Shown piece after piece: positions 54,610 to 63,847 of a stretch of 64,000 nucleotides of DNA. Under the pieces are notes generated by a model, which saw nothing but the letters and a program-made list of their open reading frames with translations, ran no database searches and was not told the origin of the DNA. Position numbers and translations under genes: made by a program. The first letter of the stretch is position 1. The number at the start of each line of letters is the position of its first letter. The stretch covers positions 868,001 to 932,000 of the forward strand of contig NZ_JASZYE010000001.1 in NCBI RefSeq assembly GCF_030317145.1, read 5' to 3'. The DNA is from Variovorax flavidus. Its GTDB lineage: Bacteria; Pseudomonadota; Gammaproteobacteria; Burkholderiales; Burkholderiaceae_C.

Positions 54610-55416
54610 ATGAACGCCATCTCGCTCTACGCCAAGCCCTCCGCCGATTTCGACGACAAGCTCGCCGAAACCGTGGCCCTGCTGCGCGGGGCGGCCGCCG
54701 AGTTCACGCCGATCACTCAGGCTTCCAGCCTGGGCGCGGAGGACATGGTCGTGACGGACATCCTGCATCGCTTCCAGGTGCAGAGTGGCGTTTTCGTGCT
54801 CGAAACCGGCAAGCTTCACGCTGAAACGCTGGACTTGCTCGACCGGCTGCAAACCCACTACGGCCGGGAAGTCGAGGTGTACCGCCCCGTCGAACAAGAT
54901 GCGGCCACCTTCGTCAAGGAGAACGGCGAGGATGCGATGTACCGCAGCCTCGACTTGCGCAAGGCCTGCTGCCACATCCGCAAGATGGAGCCGCTCGAGC
55001 GGGCACTCGCCGGCAAGCGCGCCTGGATCACGGGCCTGCGACGCGAGCAATCCGGCGCGCGTGCCGAGGTCGAGTTCATCGAGCAGCAGCCCGAGCGCGT
55101 CAAGCTCAACCCGCTGGCGCGGTGGACCTGGGGCGACGTCTGGCACTACATCGCCCTCCACAAGGTGCCCTACAACCCGCTGCACGACCAGTTCTATCCG
55201 AGCATCGGCTGCGCGCCCTGCACCCGAGCCGTGACGCTCGGCGAAGACTTCCGGTCGGGACGCTGGTGGTGGGAGCAGGAAAGCGCCAAGGAGTGCGGCC
55301 TGCACGTCGCCGCCGACGGTAGCCACGAGGGCGAGGAGCCCGCTGCTTTCGAGCCCCTGTCCGCGGTCTCACCGCTTCCGAACCGTGCCATCCCCATTCG
55401 TGCCATCCCGAACTGA
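54610..55416 (+). CDS. cysH: Adenylylsulfate reductase (CysH, 4Fe-4S type)
   Basis: 268 residues from ATG 54610. Cys120-Cys121 and Cys201-Cys204 form the double-Cys pattern that binds a 4Fe-4S cluster in APS reductases, and the C-terminal KECGLH carries the catalytic Cys229. P-loop like SSLGAEDMV and LETGKLHAET are present. It turns APS directly into sulfite, which fits the absence of an APS kinase here. A short Ala/Pro-rich tail follows the catalytic motif. Confidence 0.95.
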   Translation: MNAISLYAKPSADFDDKLAETVALLRGAAAEFTPITQASSLGAEDMVVTDILHRFQVQSGVFVLETGKLHAETLDLLDRLQTHYGREVEVYRPVEQDAATFVKENGEDAMYRSLDLRKACCHIRKMEPLERALAGKRAWITGLRREQSGARAEVEFIEQQPERVKLNPLARWTWGDVWHYIALHKVPYNPLHDQFYPSIGCAPCTRAVTLGEDFRSGRWWWEQESAKECGLHVAADGSHEGEEPAAFEPLSAVSPLPNRAIPIRAIPN

Positions 55417-55426
55417 GCCCCGCTTC

Positions 55427-56383
55427 ATGAACGCCCGTACCGACACCGACCTGCTGCTGCAATCCACATCGCAGTCGCTCGCGCGCCTTTCCAACACACA
55501 GCTCGATGCACTGGAAGAAGAGACCATCTTCATCCTGCGCGAAGTCGCCGCATCCTTCGAGCGGCCGACGCTGCTGTTCTCGGGCGGCAAGGATTCGCTG
55601 GTGCTGCTCAAGTGCGCGGAAAAGGCCTTCGGCATCGGCCGTATTCCCTACCCGCTGCTGATGATCGACACCGGCCACAACTTCCCCGAGGTGACCGACT
55701 TCCGCGATGCCCGCGCCAAGGAACTCGGCGCCGAGCTGATCGTGCGCAACGTCGAGGACTCGATGAAGCGCGGCACGGTGCGGCTCGCGCACCCGGACGA
55801 ATCGCGCAACGTGCACCAATCGGTCACCTTGCTCGAAGCCATCGAGGAATTCCGCTTCGACGCGCTGATCGGTGGCGCCCGCCGCGACGAGGAAAAGGCC
55901 CGCGCCAAGGAGCGCATCTTTTCGCACCGCGACAGCTTCGGCCAATGGCAGCCCAAGGATCAGCGCCCGGAGCTGTGGACGCTCTTCAATACGCGCCTAG
56001 CGCCCGGCGAGCACTTCCGCGTGTTCCCGATCTCGAACTGGACCGAGCTCGACGTGTGGCAATACATCGAGCGCGAGAACATCGCCCTGCCCTCGATCTA
56101 CTACACGCACAAGCGCGAAGTGGTGGAGCGGCGCGGCCTTCTGGTGCCGGTGACCGAACTCACGCCGCCGCGTGACGGCGAGCAGATCGAGGTCCGCGAT
56201 GTTCGCTTCCGCACCGTCGGCGACATCACGTGCACTTGCCCTGTCGACAGCCTTGCCGCCGATGCCGGCGATGTGGTCATCGAGACGCTCGCCGCCGACG
56301 TGAGCGAGCGCGGGGCCACGCGCATGGACGACAAGACGTCCGAAGCGTCGATGGAAAAGCGCAAGAAAGACGGATATTTTTGA
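55427..56383 (+). CDS. cysD: Sulfate adenylyltransferase small subunit
   Basis: 318 residues from ATG 55427. CysD forms APS from sulfate and ATP, driven by CysN GTPase. The PP-loop SGGKDS is at 52-57, with PLLMIDTGHNFPEVTDFRD and the C-terminal SEASMEKRKKDGYF also conserved. It follows cysH by ten bases. Confidence 0.97.
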   Translation: MNARTDTDLLLQSTSQSLARLSNTQLDALEEETIFILREVAASFERPTLLFSGGKDSLVLLKCAEKAFGIGRIPYPLLMIDTGHNFPEVTDFRDARAKELGAELIVRNVEDSMKRGTVRLAHPDESRNVHQSVTLLEAIEEFRFDALIGGARRDEEKARAKERIFSHRDSFGQWQPKDQRPELWTLFNTRLAPGEHFRVFPISNWTELDVWQYIERENIALPSIYYTHKREVVERRGLLVPVTELTPPRDGEQIEVRDVRFRTVGDITCTCPVDSLAADAGDVVIETLAADVSERGATRMDDKTSEASMEKRKKDGYF

Positions 56384-56395
56384 CTCGCCCCCAGG

Positions 56396-56480
56396 CTTGC
56401 CCACTTCGTGTGGCCGCCTACCCCCGCCGGGGGCAACACCTGCGGACCGGCGGAGCCGGATCCGCGGTGTTTCTGGACTT
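56396..56480. repeat. Comamonadaceae-type intergenic element, copy A
   Basis: A GC-rich segment between cysD and cysN with CCCACTT, CCGGGGGCAACACC, CGGCGGAGCCGG and CGCGGTGTTTCTGG. It resembles the segment at 62396-62479 across its length. Similar sequences are common between genes in Comamonadaceae, to my knowledge. It can fold at CCCCCGCCGGGGG. Confidence 0.65.
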
Positions 56481-56513
56481 GAGGGCGATGGGCCCGCTTT
56501 GAATGAGACGAAT

Positions 56514-57848
56514 ATGACTATTGCGACTGCTGCTCCCTCTGGAACCCACGCCGCCGAGACCGGCGCGGCGCTGCGCTTCATCACCTGCGGCAGCGTGGAC
56601 GACGGCAAGAGCACGTTGATCGGCCGCCTCCTGGTCGACAGCAAGACCGTCCTGCAGGATCAGCTGGCTGGCGTGCAGCGCGGCGGCGAGACCGATCTGG
56701 CGTTGCTGACCGACGGCCTCTCGGCCGAGCGCGAACAGGGCATCACGATCGATGTGGCCTACCGCTACTTCTCGACCGCGCACCGCAAGTTCGTGATTGG
56801 CGATGCACCCGGTCACGAGCAGTACACGCGCAACATGGTCACGGCCGCTTCGAGCGCCGATGCGGCCGTGGTGCTGGTCGATGCGACCAAGCTGGCCTGG
56901 GCGGCCGAAGTCGGCGATGGCGAGGTCGTCAAGCGCGAACTGCTGCCGCAGACCCGCCGCCACACACTGCTGTGCCATCTGCTGCGCGTGCAGTCGATCG
57001 TTTTCGCAGTCAACAAGCTCGACGCCATTGACGATGCCGAACTGGCGTTCGAGCGCATTTCTGCCGCGCTTGCGAATTTCGCCGAAGCCGCAGGCGTGCG
57101 GGTCGCTGCCACGGTGCCGATCTCGGCGCTCAAGGGCTGGAACGTCGCTTCGCGCCACCCCGACTGGGCTGGCTATGAAGGCCCCAGCCTGCTGGAACTG
57201 CTGGAACAACTGCCGGTCACCGAGCAGGATGAAGCCGTGCCTTTCGCCTTTCCGGTGCAATGGGTCGAGAAGTTTTCCGCCTCGGCCGACACCTCACGCG
57301 GCCGCCGTGTGTTCTGGGGCCGAGTCGCCAGCGGGCACATCGAGCCCGGCCAGCGCGTGACCGTGCTGCCGAGCAACCAGACCGCCACCGTCGCGCAGGT
57401 GCTGAGCCACACGCGCCAACCGAAGACCGTGCATGCGGGGCACAGCGCCGGCATCGTGCTGGATCGCGAGCTCGACGTGTCGCGCGGTGACTGGCTGCTG
57501 GAACCCGGCGCTTTCGAGCCGTCGCGCGAGATCATCGCCACCATCGCATGGCTCGACGACGAGCCGCTCGTGGCGGGACGCGTCTATTGGGCGCTGCAGG
57601 GTCACCGATGGGTCAAGGCCAAGGTCGCGCGCATCGTGGATCGGGTGAATATCACGACGCTTGATTCCGAGCCGGCCGATCAGCTCGAAGCCAATGCCAT
57701 CGGCGATGTGGTGCTGAGTCTGCAGCAGCCGCTGGCTGTGTTGCCCTTCACGCAATCGCGCGCGCTGGGGTCGCTGATCCTCGTCGACACCGCCTCTCAC
57801 CGGACCTCCGCCGCCGTGCTGGTGCGTCCCGCGGCCGCAAAGGCCTAA
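56514..57848 (+). CDS. cysN: Sulfate adenylyltransferase large subunit (GTPase)
   Basis: 444 residues from ATG 56514. GTP-binding motifs GSVDDGKS (26-33), DAPGHEQY and NKLD are present, followed by elongation-factor-like barrels. It energises APS formation by CysD. It is not fused to an APS kinase (no CysC part), consistent with direct APS reduction by CysH. The 130-base gap to cysD holds a repeat element, unusual within an operon. Confidence 0.96.
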   Translation: MTIATAAPSGTHAAETGAALRFITCGSVDDGKSTLIGRLLVDSKTVLQDQLAGVQRGGETDLALLTDGLSAEREQGITIDVAYRYFSTAHRKFVIGDAPGHEQYTRNMVTAASSADAAVVLVDATKLAWAAEVGDGEVVKRELLPQTRRHTLLCHLLRVQSIVFAVNKLDAIDDAELAFERISAALANFAEAAGVRVAATVPISALKGWNVASRHPDWAGYEGPSLLELLEQLPVTEQDEAVPFAFPVQWVEKFSASADTSRGRRVFWGRVASGHIEPGQRVTVLPSNQTATVAQVLSHTRQPKTVHAGHSAGIVLDRELDVSRGDWLLEPGAFEPSREIIATIAWLDDEPLVAGRVYWALQGHRWVKAKVARIVDRVNITTLDSEPADQLEANAIGDVVLSLQQPLAVLPFTQSRALGSLILVDTASHRTSAAVLVRPAAAKA

Positions 57849-57887
57849 AATTCGGGGTTTTCCCGATCATTCCTCTCGTCAAGAACC

Positions 57888-58217
57888 ATGACCCACGTCG
57901 TCTCCGAATCCTGCATCCGCTGCAAATACACCGATTGCGTCGACGTGTGTCCCGTCGACTGCTTCCGTGAAGGGCCGAACATGCTGGTGATCGATCCCGA
58001 CGAGTGCATCGATTGCGCAGTCTGCATTCCCGAGTGCCCGGTCAACGCGATCTACGCGGAGGAAGACCTGCCCGCCAACCAGTTGGCCTTCATCAAGCTC
58101 AATGCCGAGCTGGCCGTGGCCGATGGCTGGAAGAGCATCACCAAGCGCAAGCCGGCGCTGCCCGATGCCGAAGAGTGGAAAGACAAGACCGACAAGATCT
58201 CGGAGCTGGTGCGCTGA
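57888..58217 (+). CDS. fdxA: Seven-iron ferredoxin FdxA
   Basis: 109 residues. Cys9, 12, 17, 21, 25 and Cys40, 43, 46, 50 match the layout of Azotobacter ferredoxin I with one 3Fe-4S and one 4Fe-4S cluster. The C-terminal extension (from about 60) is typical. It follows cysN by 39 bases, which contain a TAAAAT box that may be a promoter of its own. It probably passes electrons from the next gene's product to CysI. Confidence 0.96.
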   Translation: MTHVVSESCIRCKYTDCVDVCPVDCFREGPNMLVIDPDECIDCAVCIPECPVNAIYAEEDLPANQLAFIKLNAELAVADGWKSITKRKPALPDAEEWKDKTDKISELVR

Positions 58218-59239
58218 GCACGTCATCACGCCCCATCGAAACTGACGCGCTGATCATCGGCGCGGGCCCGGTCGGGCTGTTCCAGGCCTTCCAGCTCGGC
58301 CTGCTCGAAATTTCCTGCCACATCGTCGACGCCTTGCCCCGTGCCGGCGGCCAATGCGTCGAGTTGTATGGCGACAAGCCGATCTACGACATTCCAGGCA
58401 CGCCGGTGACCACCGGGCGCGGCCTCGTGGAATCGCTGCTGCAGCAGATCGCCCCCTTCAAGCCGCAATTCCACCTCGGAGAACAGGTCGCGACCCTCGC
58501 CCGCCAGGACGATGGGCGCCTGCTGCTGGGCACGAACAAGGGCAGCGCCTTTCTGGCGAGAACCGTGTTCATCGCGGCTGGGGTCGGCGCCTTCGTGCCC
58601 AAACGCATTGCCGTCGAAGGCATCGAGCGGCTGGCAGACACGCGGCTCGTCTACCACCCTGACGCGCTCGACAGCTTTGCCGGGCAGACCGTTGTCGTGA
58701 ATGGCGGCGACGATGCCGCGCTCGAAACTGCACTGGCGCTCATCCCCATTGCGAAGCAGGTCACCTTGCTCCATCGGCGAGACGTCTTCCAGGCCGGGGA
58801 CGCCACCGTCGCCGCGCTGCGCGAGCGCATCGCCGCCGGAACGATGCGCCTGGCCGTGGGCCAGCCAGTCGGCTTCGACGATGCCCAATTGCACATCGCC
58901 ACGCCTGACGCGCAGACCGTGGCGCTGCCATTCGATGCACTCATAGGCTGCCTCGGGATTTCGCCGCGGCTTGGCGCCATTGCCGACTGGGGCCTGGATC
59001 TCGTACGCAAGCAAGTGCCGGTCGACACCGAAAAGTACGAAACGCGCGAGCGCGGCGTCTTCGCAGTGGGCGACATCAACACCTATCCGGGCAAGAAGAA
59101 GCTGATCGTCTGCGGTTTCCACGAAGCCACGCTGGCAGCCTGGGGCGCAACGACGATCGTGTTCCCCGACAAGTCGATCCCCCTTCAATACACCACGACC
59201 AGCACCCGGCTGCACACCCTTCTGGGCGTCGATCACTGA
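58214..59239 (+). CDS. Ferredoxin-NADP reductase, thioredoxin reductase-like, CTG start
   Basis: 341 residues. TrxB-type FNR without the CXXC dithiol: FAD motif [36 protein letters not shown] motif [14 protein letters not shown] and [17 protein letters not shown] are seen. No ATG, GTG or TTG exists between the upstream in-frame region and residue 14. CTG at 58214 overlaps the fdxA stop as CTGA with GGAG eight bases upstream, so it is the most likely start. It reduces FdxA with NADPH. Confidence 0.88.
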   Translation: MSTSSRPIETDALIIGAGPVGLFQAFQLGLLEISCHIVDALPRAGGQCVELYGDKPIYDIPGTPVTTGRGLVESLLQQIAPFKPQFHLGEQVATLARQDDGRLLLGTNKGSAFLARTVFIAAGVGAFVPKRIAVEGIERLADTRLVYHPDALDSFAGQTVVVNGGDDAALETALALIPIAKQVTLLHRRDVFQAGDATVAALRERIAAGTMRLAVGQPVGFDDAQLHIATPDAQTVALPFDALIGCLGISPRLGAIADWGLDLVRKQVPVDTEKYETRERGVFAVGDINTYPGKKKLIVCGFHEATLAAWGATTIVFPDKSIPLQYTTTSTRLHTLLGVDH

Positions 59240-59343
59240 GTGCATCCGCGGCGGAACTCCCCGCACGCAGATCGTTGCGACCCTGAACGGCGTGTGAACG
59301 CAGAATTCACGCTATCGACACCGCGCGAGCCTACGATGCTCGC

Positions 59344-59973
59344 ATGCAGGCGCTGAACATCTCCCTCTTTCAGTGGCTGGCCGCGGGCCACACGCCCCAT
59401 CCACAGTTGCTGTGGATCGCGTCAGTCCTCGCCGACGGCGCGTCCTGGGCCTGCGTCGCGATCATGGGATGGGTCGCCTGGCGATGCCCGTCGCAAAGGG
59501 CGTACGCGATGGGGACGCTCGCCGCCGCCGGCGTGGCGGCAGTCATCGCCCATGCACTGGCGGACGCCATCAACTTGCCGCGCCCCTTCGCGCTCGGCCT
59601 GAGCCCGTCGCACATCACGCATGGCGCACGCGGCTCACTGCCCAGTGCACATGCATCGGTGATGTTCACCGTTGCGCTGATCTTCTCCATGCGCCCTGCC
59701 CTGCGGGTTGCAGGGCTGGCGATGTTCGCGATCGCGGTTGTCACGGGATGGGCACGCGTCTACGTCGGGGTTCATTTCCCCTTCGACATCGTCGCTGGCC
59801 TGTTGCTGGCCGGCGCGATCACGGCGGTGTTCTGGGTTCTGGTGCGCTGGAGCCAGCGCTTCATCCTTCCGAGGCTCGTTCGCGACGATGCGCAGAACGC
59901 TCTTCGGCCGAAAGGCACACCGGAACGAGGTGTTGCGCCTCTCGAATCGCGGGCCACGGTCCGCCACGCCTGA
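59344..59973 (+). CDS. PAP2-family membrane phosphatase
   Basis: 209 residues, about six helices. The PAP2 pattern is partly degenerate: RP at 80-81 without the usual Lys seven residues earlier, PSAH (100-103) in place of PSGH, and R138 with H144 and D148 (RVYVGVHFPFD). Members act on undecaprenyl or lipid pyrophosphates. The C-terminal tail is basic. Activity may be altered by the missing Lys. Confidence 0.88.
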   Translation: MQALNISLFQWLAAGHTPHPQLLWIASVLADGASWACVAIMGWVAWRCPSQRAYAMGTLAAAGVAAVIAHALADAINLPRPFALGLSPSHITHGARGSLPSAHASVMFTVALIFSMRPALRVAGLAMFAIAVVTGWARVYVGVHFPFDIVAGLLLAGAITAVFWVLVRWSQRFILPRLVRDDAQNALRPKGTPERGVAPLESRATVRHA

Positions 59974-60040
59974 ATTCGATTCCCCTCGCCGTCCGGCCTG
60001 CGGCGCCACGCCGCCAGCGCTACCGGGGAACGCATCGCTC

Positions 60041-60046
60041 TACAAT
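60041..60046 (+). promoter_or_regulatory. Probable -10 box for the thiamine transcript
   Basis: TACAAT lies about 27 bases upstream of the riboswitch start, inside an AT-richer patch. No good -35 box is seen. Confidence 0.4.
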
Positions 60047-60072
60047 TCACCCTGCTTCGCCAGACTGAAGCA

Positions 60073-60168
60073 ACGCTAGGGGTGCCGACCTGCCACAACC
60101 CGTGGGCCGGCTGAGAGAGTCCCTTTGAACCTGACTGAGGTAATCCTCGCGCAGGGAAGCTGGTCCGG
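60073..60168 (+). ncRNA. TPP riboswitch (THI element)
   Basis: The conserved core is complete: GCTAGGGGTGCC at the 5' side, GGCTGAGAGAG, TTTGAACCTGA, ACTGAGGTAATCC and GCGCAGGGAAGCT. It binds thiamine pyrophosphate and lowers expression of downstream genes. It lies 80 bases ahead of the permease start, and a strong ribosome site GGGAG sits near that start, so control of translation is likely. Confidence 0.95.
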
Positions 60169-60248
60169 CGGCCGCCACGTTTTCTCGCGTGCCGGTCCCA
60201 CCGCCGGGCCTTGCCCACCTGCCAAACAATTTGCACGGGAGCAAATGG

Positions 60249-61586
60249 ATGGCAAACACACACAACGATGCCGCGCCGGACGGCGCCAACGAGGCCCTGA
60301 CGCCCCTGCGGGACGAAGGACGCGTGTTCCGGTGGCACGACCACATGGCGCTGTGGTTCAGCCTCGGCGTCGGCCTGCTCGTCATGCAGATCGGTGCGTA
60401 CCTGGTCCCCGCTGTCGGCACGCGTGACGCGGTCTTCGCGATCGTGCTCGGCTCGTGCATCGGCGCGGGCCTCCTCGCTTGGACTGCACGCCTGGGCTGC
60501 GAAAGCGGGCTCGCCAGCGCGGGCCTGATGCACGCCACCTATGGGAGCGCTTTCGCTCGCCTTCCGGTGGTGCTGAACATCGTGCAGCTGATCGGCTGGA
60601 CCACCTTCGAGATCGTGATCATGCGCGAAGGCACCCAGGCCATCGGCCGGCAGGCGTTCGGCTGGTCGCTCGACGGCAACCTGGGCTCACTCGTGACGAC
60701 GCTGCTCTGGGGCGGCGTGCTCCTCGCCCTGCTGGCGGGCTCGATGGTCAAGCTGGTGCGCCGGTTCGTGAGCCGATTCGGGCTGCCGCTGGTCGTGCTC
60801 TCGCTCGTGTGGCTGACATGGCAATTCGCGACACGGCTCCATGCCAGGGGCCTGGATGCCTTCTGGACGCGCCCCGGTGACGGCAGCATGGGCATGTTCG
60901 GTGCACTCGACCTCGTGATCGCGATGCCTGTCTCCTGGCTTCCGCTGGTCGCCGACTATGCGCGCCACGGCAAGCGCAGCTCGGGCGGACTGGGCGGCGC
61001 CTTCAGCGGAACCTGGATCGGCTACGCGGTGGCCAACATCTGGTGCTACGCGCTCGGTGTCATGGTGGTGAGCGTGGCAGAGCCCGGTGCCAGCCTGGTC
61101 ACGGCGTTGTTGCTGGCACAGGGTGGACTGGTCGCGCTGGGCCTGATCCTGATCGACGAACTCGACAACGCGTATGGCGACGTCTACTCGGGTTCGGTCT
61201 CGGCCCACAGCCTGCAGCCGCGCTGGAGCGTGCGGCGCTGGGGCCTGCTGCTCGCCGTGGTCTGCATTGCCTTTGCGCTGGTTTTGCCGATGCACTCGCT
61301 CGAACCCTTCCTGCTGCTGCTGAGTTCCGTCTTCGTGCCACTCTACGGCGTGATCCTCGGGCGACTGGGCTCAGGCGGCTCCGTCGTGGCGGTGGGCACG
61401 CGCCGCGTGGACATCGCGGCTTCGGCCATCTGGATCGGCGGCATCGCCATCTATCACGGCTGCGCGGCGTGGGCGCCCCAGTGGGGCTCCGCGCTGCCGA
61501 CCCTGGCGATCACCTTCGTGCTCGCCTGGCTCACACGTCCGTCGCCGGCAGGCGGACCGTCGGCACTGGCGCAAAGCCGTGGTTGA
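60249..61586 (+). CDS. cytX: NCS1-family permease, likely hydroxymethylpyrimidine transporter (CytX-type)
   Basis: 445 residues from ATG 60249. Purine/cytosine permease fold with about twelve helices: FRWHDHMALWFSLGVGLL, TYGSAFARLPVVLNIVQLIGW, WLPLVADYARHGKRSSGG and YSGSVSAHSLQPRWS. The TPP riboswitch directly upstream links it to thiamine, as for CytX transporters of the HMP precursor. It overlaps thiD by 56 bases, tail to tail. Confidence 0.88.
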   Translation: MANTHNDAAPDGANEALTPLRDEGRVFRWHDHMALWFSLGVGLLVMQIGAYLVPAVGTRDAVFAIVLGSCIGAGLLAWTARLGCESGLASAGLMHATYGSAFARLPVVLNIVQLIGWTTFEIVIMREGTQAIGRQAFGWSLDGNLGSLVTTLLWGGVLLALLAGSMVKLVRRFVSRFGLPLVVLSLVWLTWQFATRLHARGLDAFWTRPGDGSMGMFGALDLVIAMPVSWLPLVADYARHGKRSSGGLGGAFSGTWIGYAVANIWCYALGVMVVSVAEPGASLVTALLLAQGGLVALGLILIDELDNAYGDVYSGSVSAHSLQPRWSVRRWGLLLAVVCIAFALVLPMHSLEPFLLLLSSVFVPLYGVILGRLGSGGSVVAVGTRRVDIAASAIWIGGIAIYHGCAAWAPQWGSALPTLAITFVLAWLTRPSPAGGPSALAQSRG

Positions 61587-62376
61587 GGGGGCCGTGGCCC
61601 GCACCGACCTTGACATCCGCGCCCGCCTCCATGGCGGCGACCACATAGCCACGCGCGCGTTCGACAGCCTGGGGCAATGCGTAGCCGAGCGCCAGGTGCG
61701 CGGCGATCGCCGACGACAGCGTGCAACCCGTGCCATGGAGGTTGCGACTGGCGATGCGCGTAGACGCCAGCCGCAGCCGATCGCCACCGGCTTCCGCCAG
61801 CAGGTCGACCACGTCGTCACCCGGCAGATGTCCGCCCTTGAGCAGCACGGCGTTTGCCCCCAACGCGAGGAGCTCGCTGGCCGCGTCGTCCAGCGCATCG
61901 ACTCCGTCGATCGCATGGCCGATCAGCAATGCCGCCTCGTCCAGATTGGGCGTAACCACCACCGCTCGCGGAAAGAGATCGCGCACCAGCACCTGAACGG
62001 TTTCCGCCGCGATCAGCCTGTCGCCGCTGGTGGCAACCATCACCGGGTCGAGGACCACGTTCGGAAGCTTGTAGTGATCGATGGCCCAGGCCACGACCTC
62101 GACGATCTCCGGCGCATGCAGCATGCCGAGCTTGACGGCATCGACGCCGATGTCCTCGACCACCGCCTGGATCTGCGCCTTCAGAAAGGCCGGCGGCACG
62201 CCATGAATGCCCGACACGCCGAGCGTGTTCTGGGCCGTGAGCGCGGTGATCGCCGTCATGCCGTAGCAGCCCAGCGCCGCGAAAGTCTTGAGATCGGCCT
62301 GGATGCCGGCGCCGCCGCCGCTGTCGGAACCCGCGATCGAGAGCACGCGGGCGTAGCGGGAAAATGCAATGGTCAT
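61531..62376 (-). CDS. thiD: Hydroxymethylpyrimidine/phosphomethylpyrimidine kinase
   Basis: 281 residues. ThiD makes HMP-PP in thiamine synthesis. Family motifs: VLSIAGSDSGGGAGIQADLKTF (11-32), YGMTAITALTAQNTLGV, LDPVMVATSG and the HGTGCTLSSAIAA phosphate site. It is on the opposite strand to the other thi genes, so it is not under the riboswitch at 60073. Its upstream region faces thiO and contains repeat copy B. Confidence 0.95.
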   Translation of the reverse strand: MTIAFSRYARVLSIAGSDSGGGAGIQADLKTFAALGCYGMTAITALTAQNTLGVSGIHGVPPAFLKAQIQAVVEDIGVDAVKLGMLHAPEIVEVVAWAIDHYKLPNVVLDPVMVATSGDRLIAAETVQVLVRDLFPRAVVVTPNLDEAALLIGHAIDGVDALDDAASELLALGANAVLLKGGHLPGDDVVDLLAEAGGDRLRLASTRIASRNLHGTGCTLSSAIAAHLALGYALPQAVERARGYVVAAMEAGADVKVGAGHGPLNHGFAPVPTVRLPATDV

Positions 62377-62395
62377 GGCACGAGCTTACCCCCAC

Positions 62396-62479
62396 CTTCG
62401 CCCACTTCTTGCGGCTCGGACACTCCCTCTCCGGGGCGCAACGCCAGCGACCCGGCGGAGCCGGTCGCGCGGTATTTTT
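62396..62479. repeat. Comamonadaceae-type intergenic element, copy B
   Basis: Diverged relative of the segment at 56396-56480: CCCACTT, CCGGGGCGCAACGCC, CCGGCGGAGCCGG and GCGGTATTTTTGG occur in the same order. Located between divergent thiD and thiO. Confidence 0.6.
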
Positions 62480-62525
62480 GGCTTTATCTTGGAGGCGCCG
62501 GTTTCGATCGGCGCGGCGAGCTGAC

Positions 62526-63638
62526 ATGAGCAAGGTCGATCTTCCATTTCGCACCGCCGCGATCCTCGGCGGTGGCCTCATGGGGCGCCTGCTTGCGGTG
62601 ACGCTGGCACAGGGCGGGTGCAAGGTGGATCTGTTCGAAGCAGGCGGCCCCGAGGGTGAAGGCGCTGCCGCCCGTGTCGCGGCCGCGATGCTGGCGCCAC
62701 TGGCGGAATCCGCCGTTGCGCCGGCTTCGGTGGTGCGCATGGGCCACTACGCGCTCGACCGGTGGCCGACCCTGGTGGCCTCGCTGGCCGCGCCCGTGTT
62801 CTTTCAGCGCGAAGGCACGCTGGTGCTGTGGCATCGCCAAGACGCATCGGAAGCCGCGCGCCTCGCGCGTGTTCTCGCGCGTACTGGCGAGGTCGTGCCC
62901 GAACTACCCAAGATGAAGTCGCTCGACGCGACCGGCATCGAGGCGCTGGAGCCTTCGCTGGGCCAGCGTTTTGCCCAAGGGCTGCTGCTGCCGGACGAAG
63001 GCCAACTCGACAACCGCGCGCTGCTCGCTGCCCTCCTCGCAACGCTCGAAGCTTCACCACAAGTTCGACTGCATTGGCACGCGGCGCGAACCACCGATGA
63101 CTTCGCCCCTGGCGAACCCGGGCAACCCCAACGCGTCATCGACTGCCGCGGCCTGGGGGCACGCCCCCAGTGGAACGCACTGCGCGGCGTGCGCGGCGAA
63201 GTCATTCGCGTGCATGCACCCGAGGTGACGTTGCGACGGCCCACACGCCTCGTGCACCCACGCTATCCGCTCTACATCGCTCCCAAGCCCGACAGCGTCT
63301 TCGTGATCGGCGCAACCGAAATCGAGTCGGAAGACATGTCGCCGGCCAGCGTGCGATCGACGCTCGAGTTGCTGAGCGCGGCCTACTCGGTGCACAGCGG
63401 GTTCGCCGAAGCACGCATCATCGAGATCGCGACGCAATGCCGGCCCACCCTGCCGGACAATCTGCCGGCCGTGCGCCAGCCGCGGCCGGGCGTGATGCAG
63501 ATCAATGGCCTCTACCGCCACGGCTTCATGATCGCGCCCGCCATCCTCGACGTCGCCATGGAACTGCTCGCGACCGGCCATTCAGCGCTCGCCCGCCGCT
63601 TCGACATGGCGCCCAGCCTGGAACCCGCAACACCATGA
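62526..63638 (+). CDS. thiO: Glycine oxidase ThiO
   Basis: 370 residues from ATG 62526. FAD-dependent oxidase of the DAO family that makes iminoglycine for the thiazole ring. FAD motif AAILGGGLMGRLLAVTLA, AAARVAAAMLAPLAES, VIDCRGLGARPQWN and the C-terminal NGLYRHGFMIAPAI are typical. Its stop overlaps thiS as ATGA. Confidence 0.93.
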   Translation: MSKVDLPFRTAAILGGGLMGRLLAVTLAQGGCKVDLFEAGGPEGEGAAARVAAAMLAPLAESAVAPASVVRMGHYALDRWPTLVASLAAPVFFQREGTLVLWHRQDASEAARLARVLARTGEVVPELPKMKSLDATGIEALEPSLGQRFAQGLLLPDEGQLDNRALLAALLATLEASPQVRLHWHAARTTDDFAPGEPGQPQRVIDCRGLGARPQWNALRGVRGEVIRVHAPEVTLRRPTRLVHPRYPLYIAPKPDSVFVIGATEIESEDMSPASVRSTLELLSAAYSVHSGFAEARIIEIATQCRPTLPDNLPAVRQPRPGVMQINGLYRHGFMIAPAILDVAMELLATGHSALARRFDMAPSLEPATP

Positions 63639-63832
63639 ACATCCTGATCAACGACGTGCCCCACACGCTGCCGCCCGAGGCGAAGCTGTCGGACGCACTT
63701 GTCCTCATCAACGCGACGCCGCCCTTTGCCGCAGCGGTCAACCGCCAATTCGTCCCACGCTCGAATTACGCATCGCACCTGCTGCGCCCCGATGACCGCA
63801 TCGAAGTGATCCGCCCCGTGACGGGCGGCTAG
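63635..63832 (+). CDS. thiS: Sulfur carrier protein ThiS
   Basis: 65 residues with a ubiquitin-like fold and the C-terminal Gly-Gly (VTGG) that becomes a thiocarboxylate. ThiS hands sulfur to ThiG. Overlaps thiO by four bases and precedes thiG by 15. Confidence 0.95.
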   Translation: MNILINDVPHTLPPEAKLSDALVLINATPPFAAAVNRQFVPRSNYASHLLRPDDRIEVIRPVTGG

Positions 63833-63847
63833 AACCCAGGCCACGCC

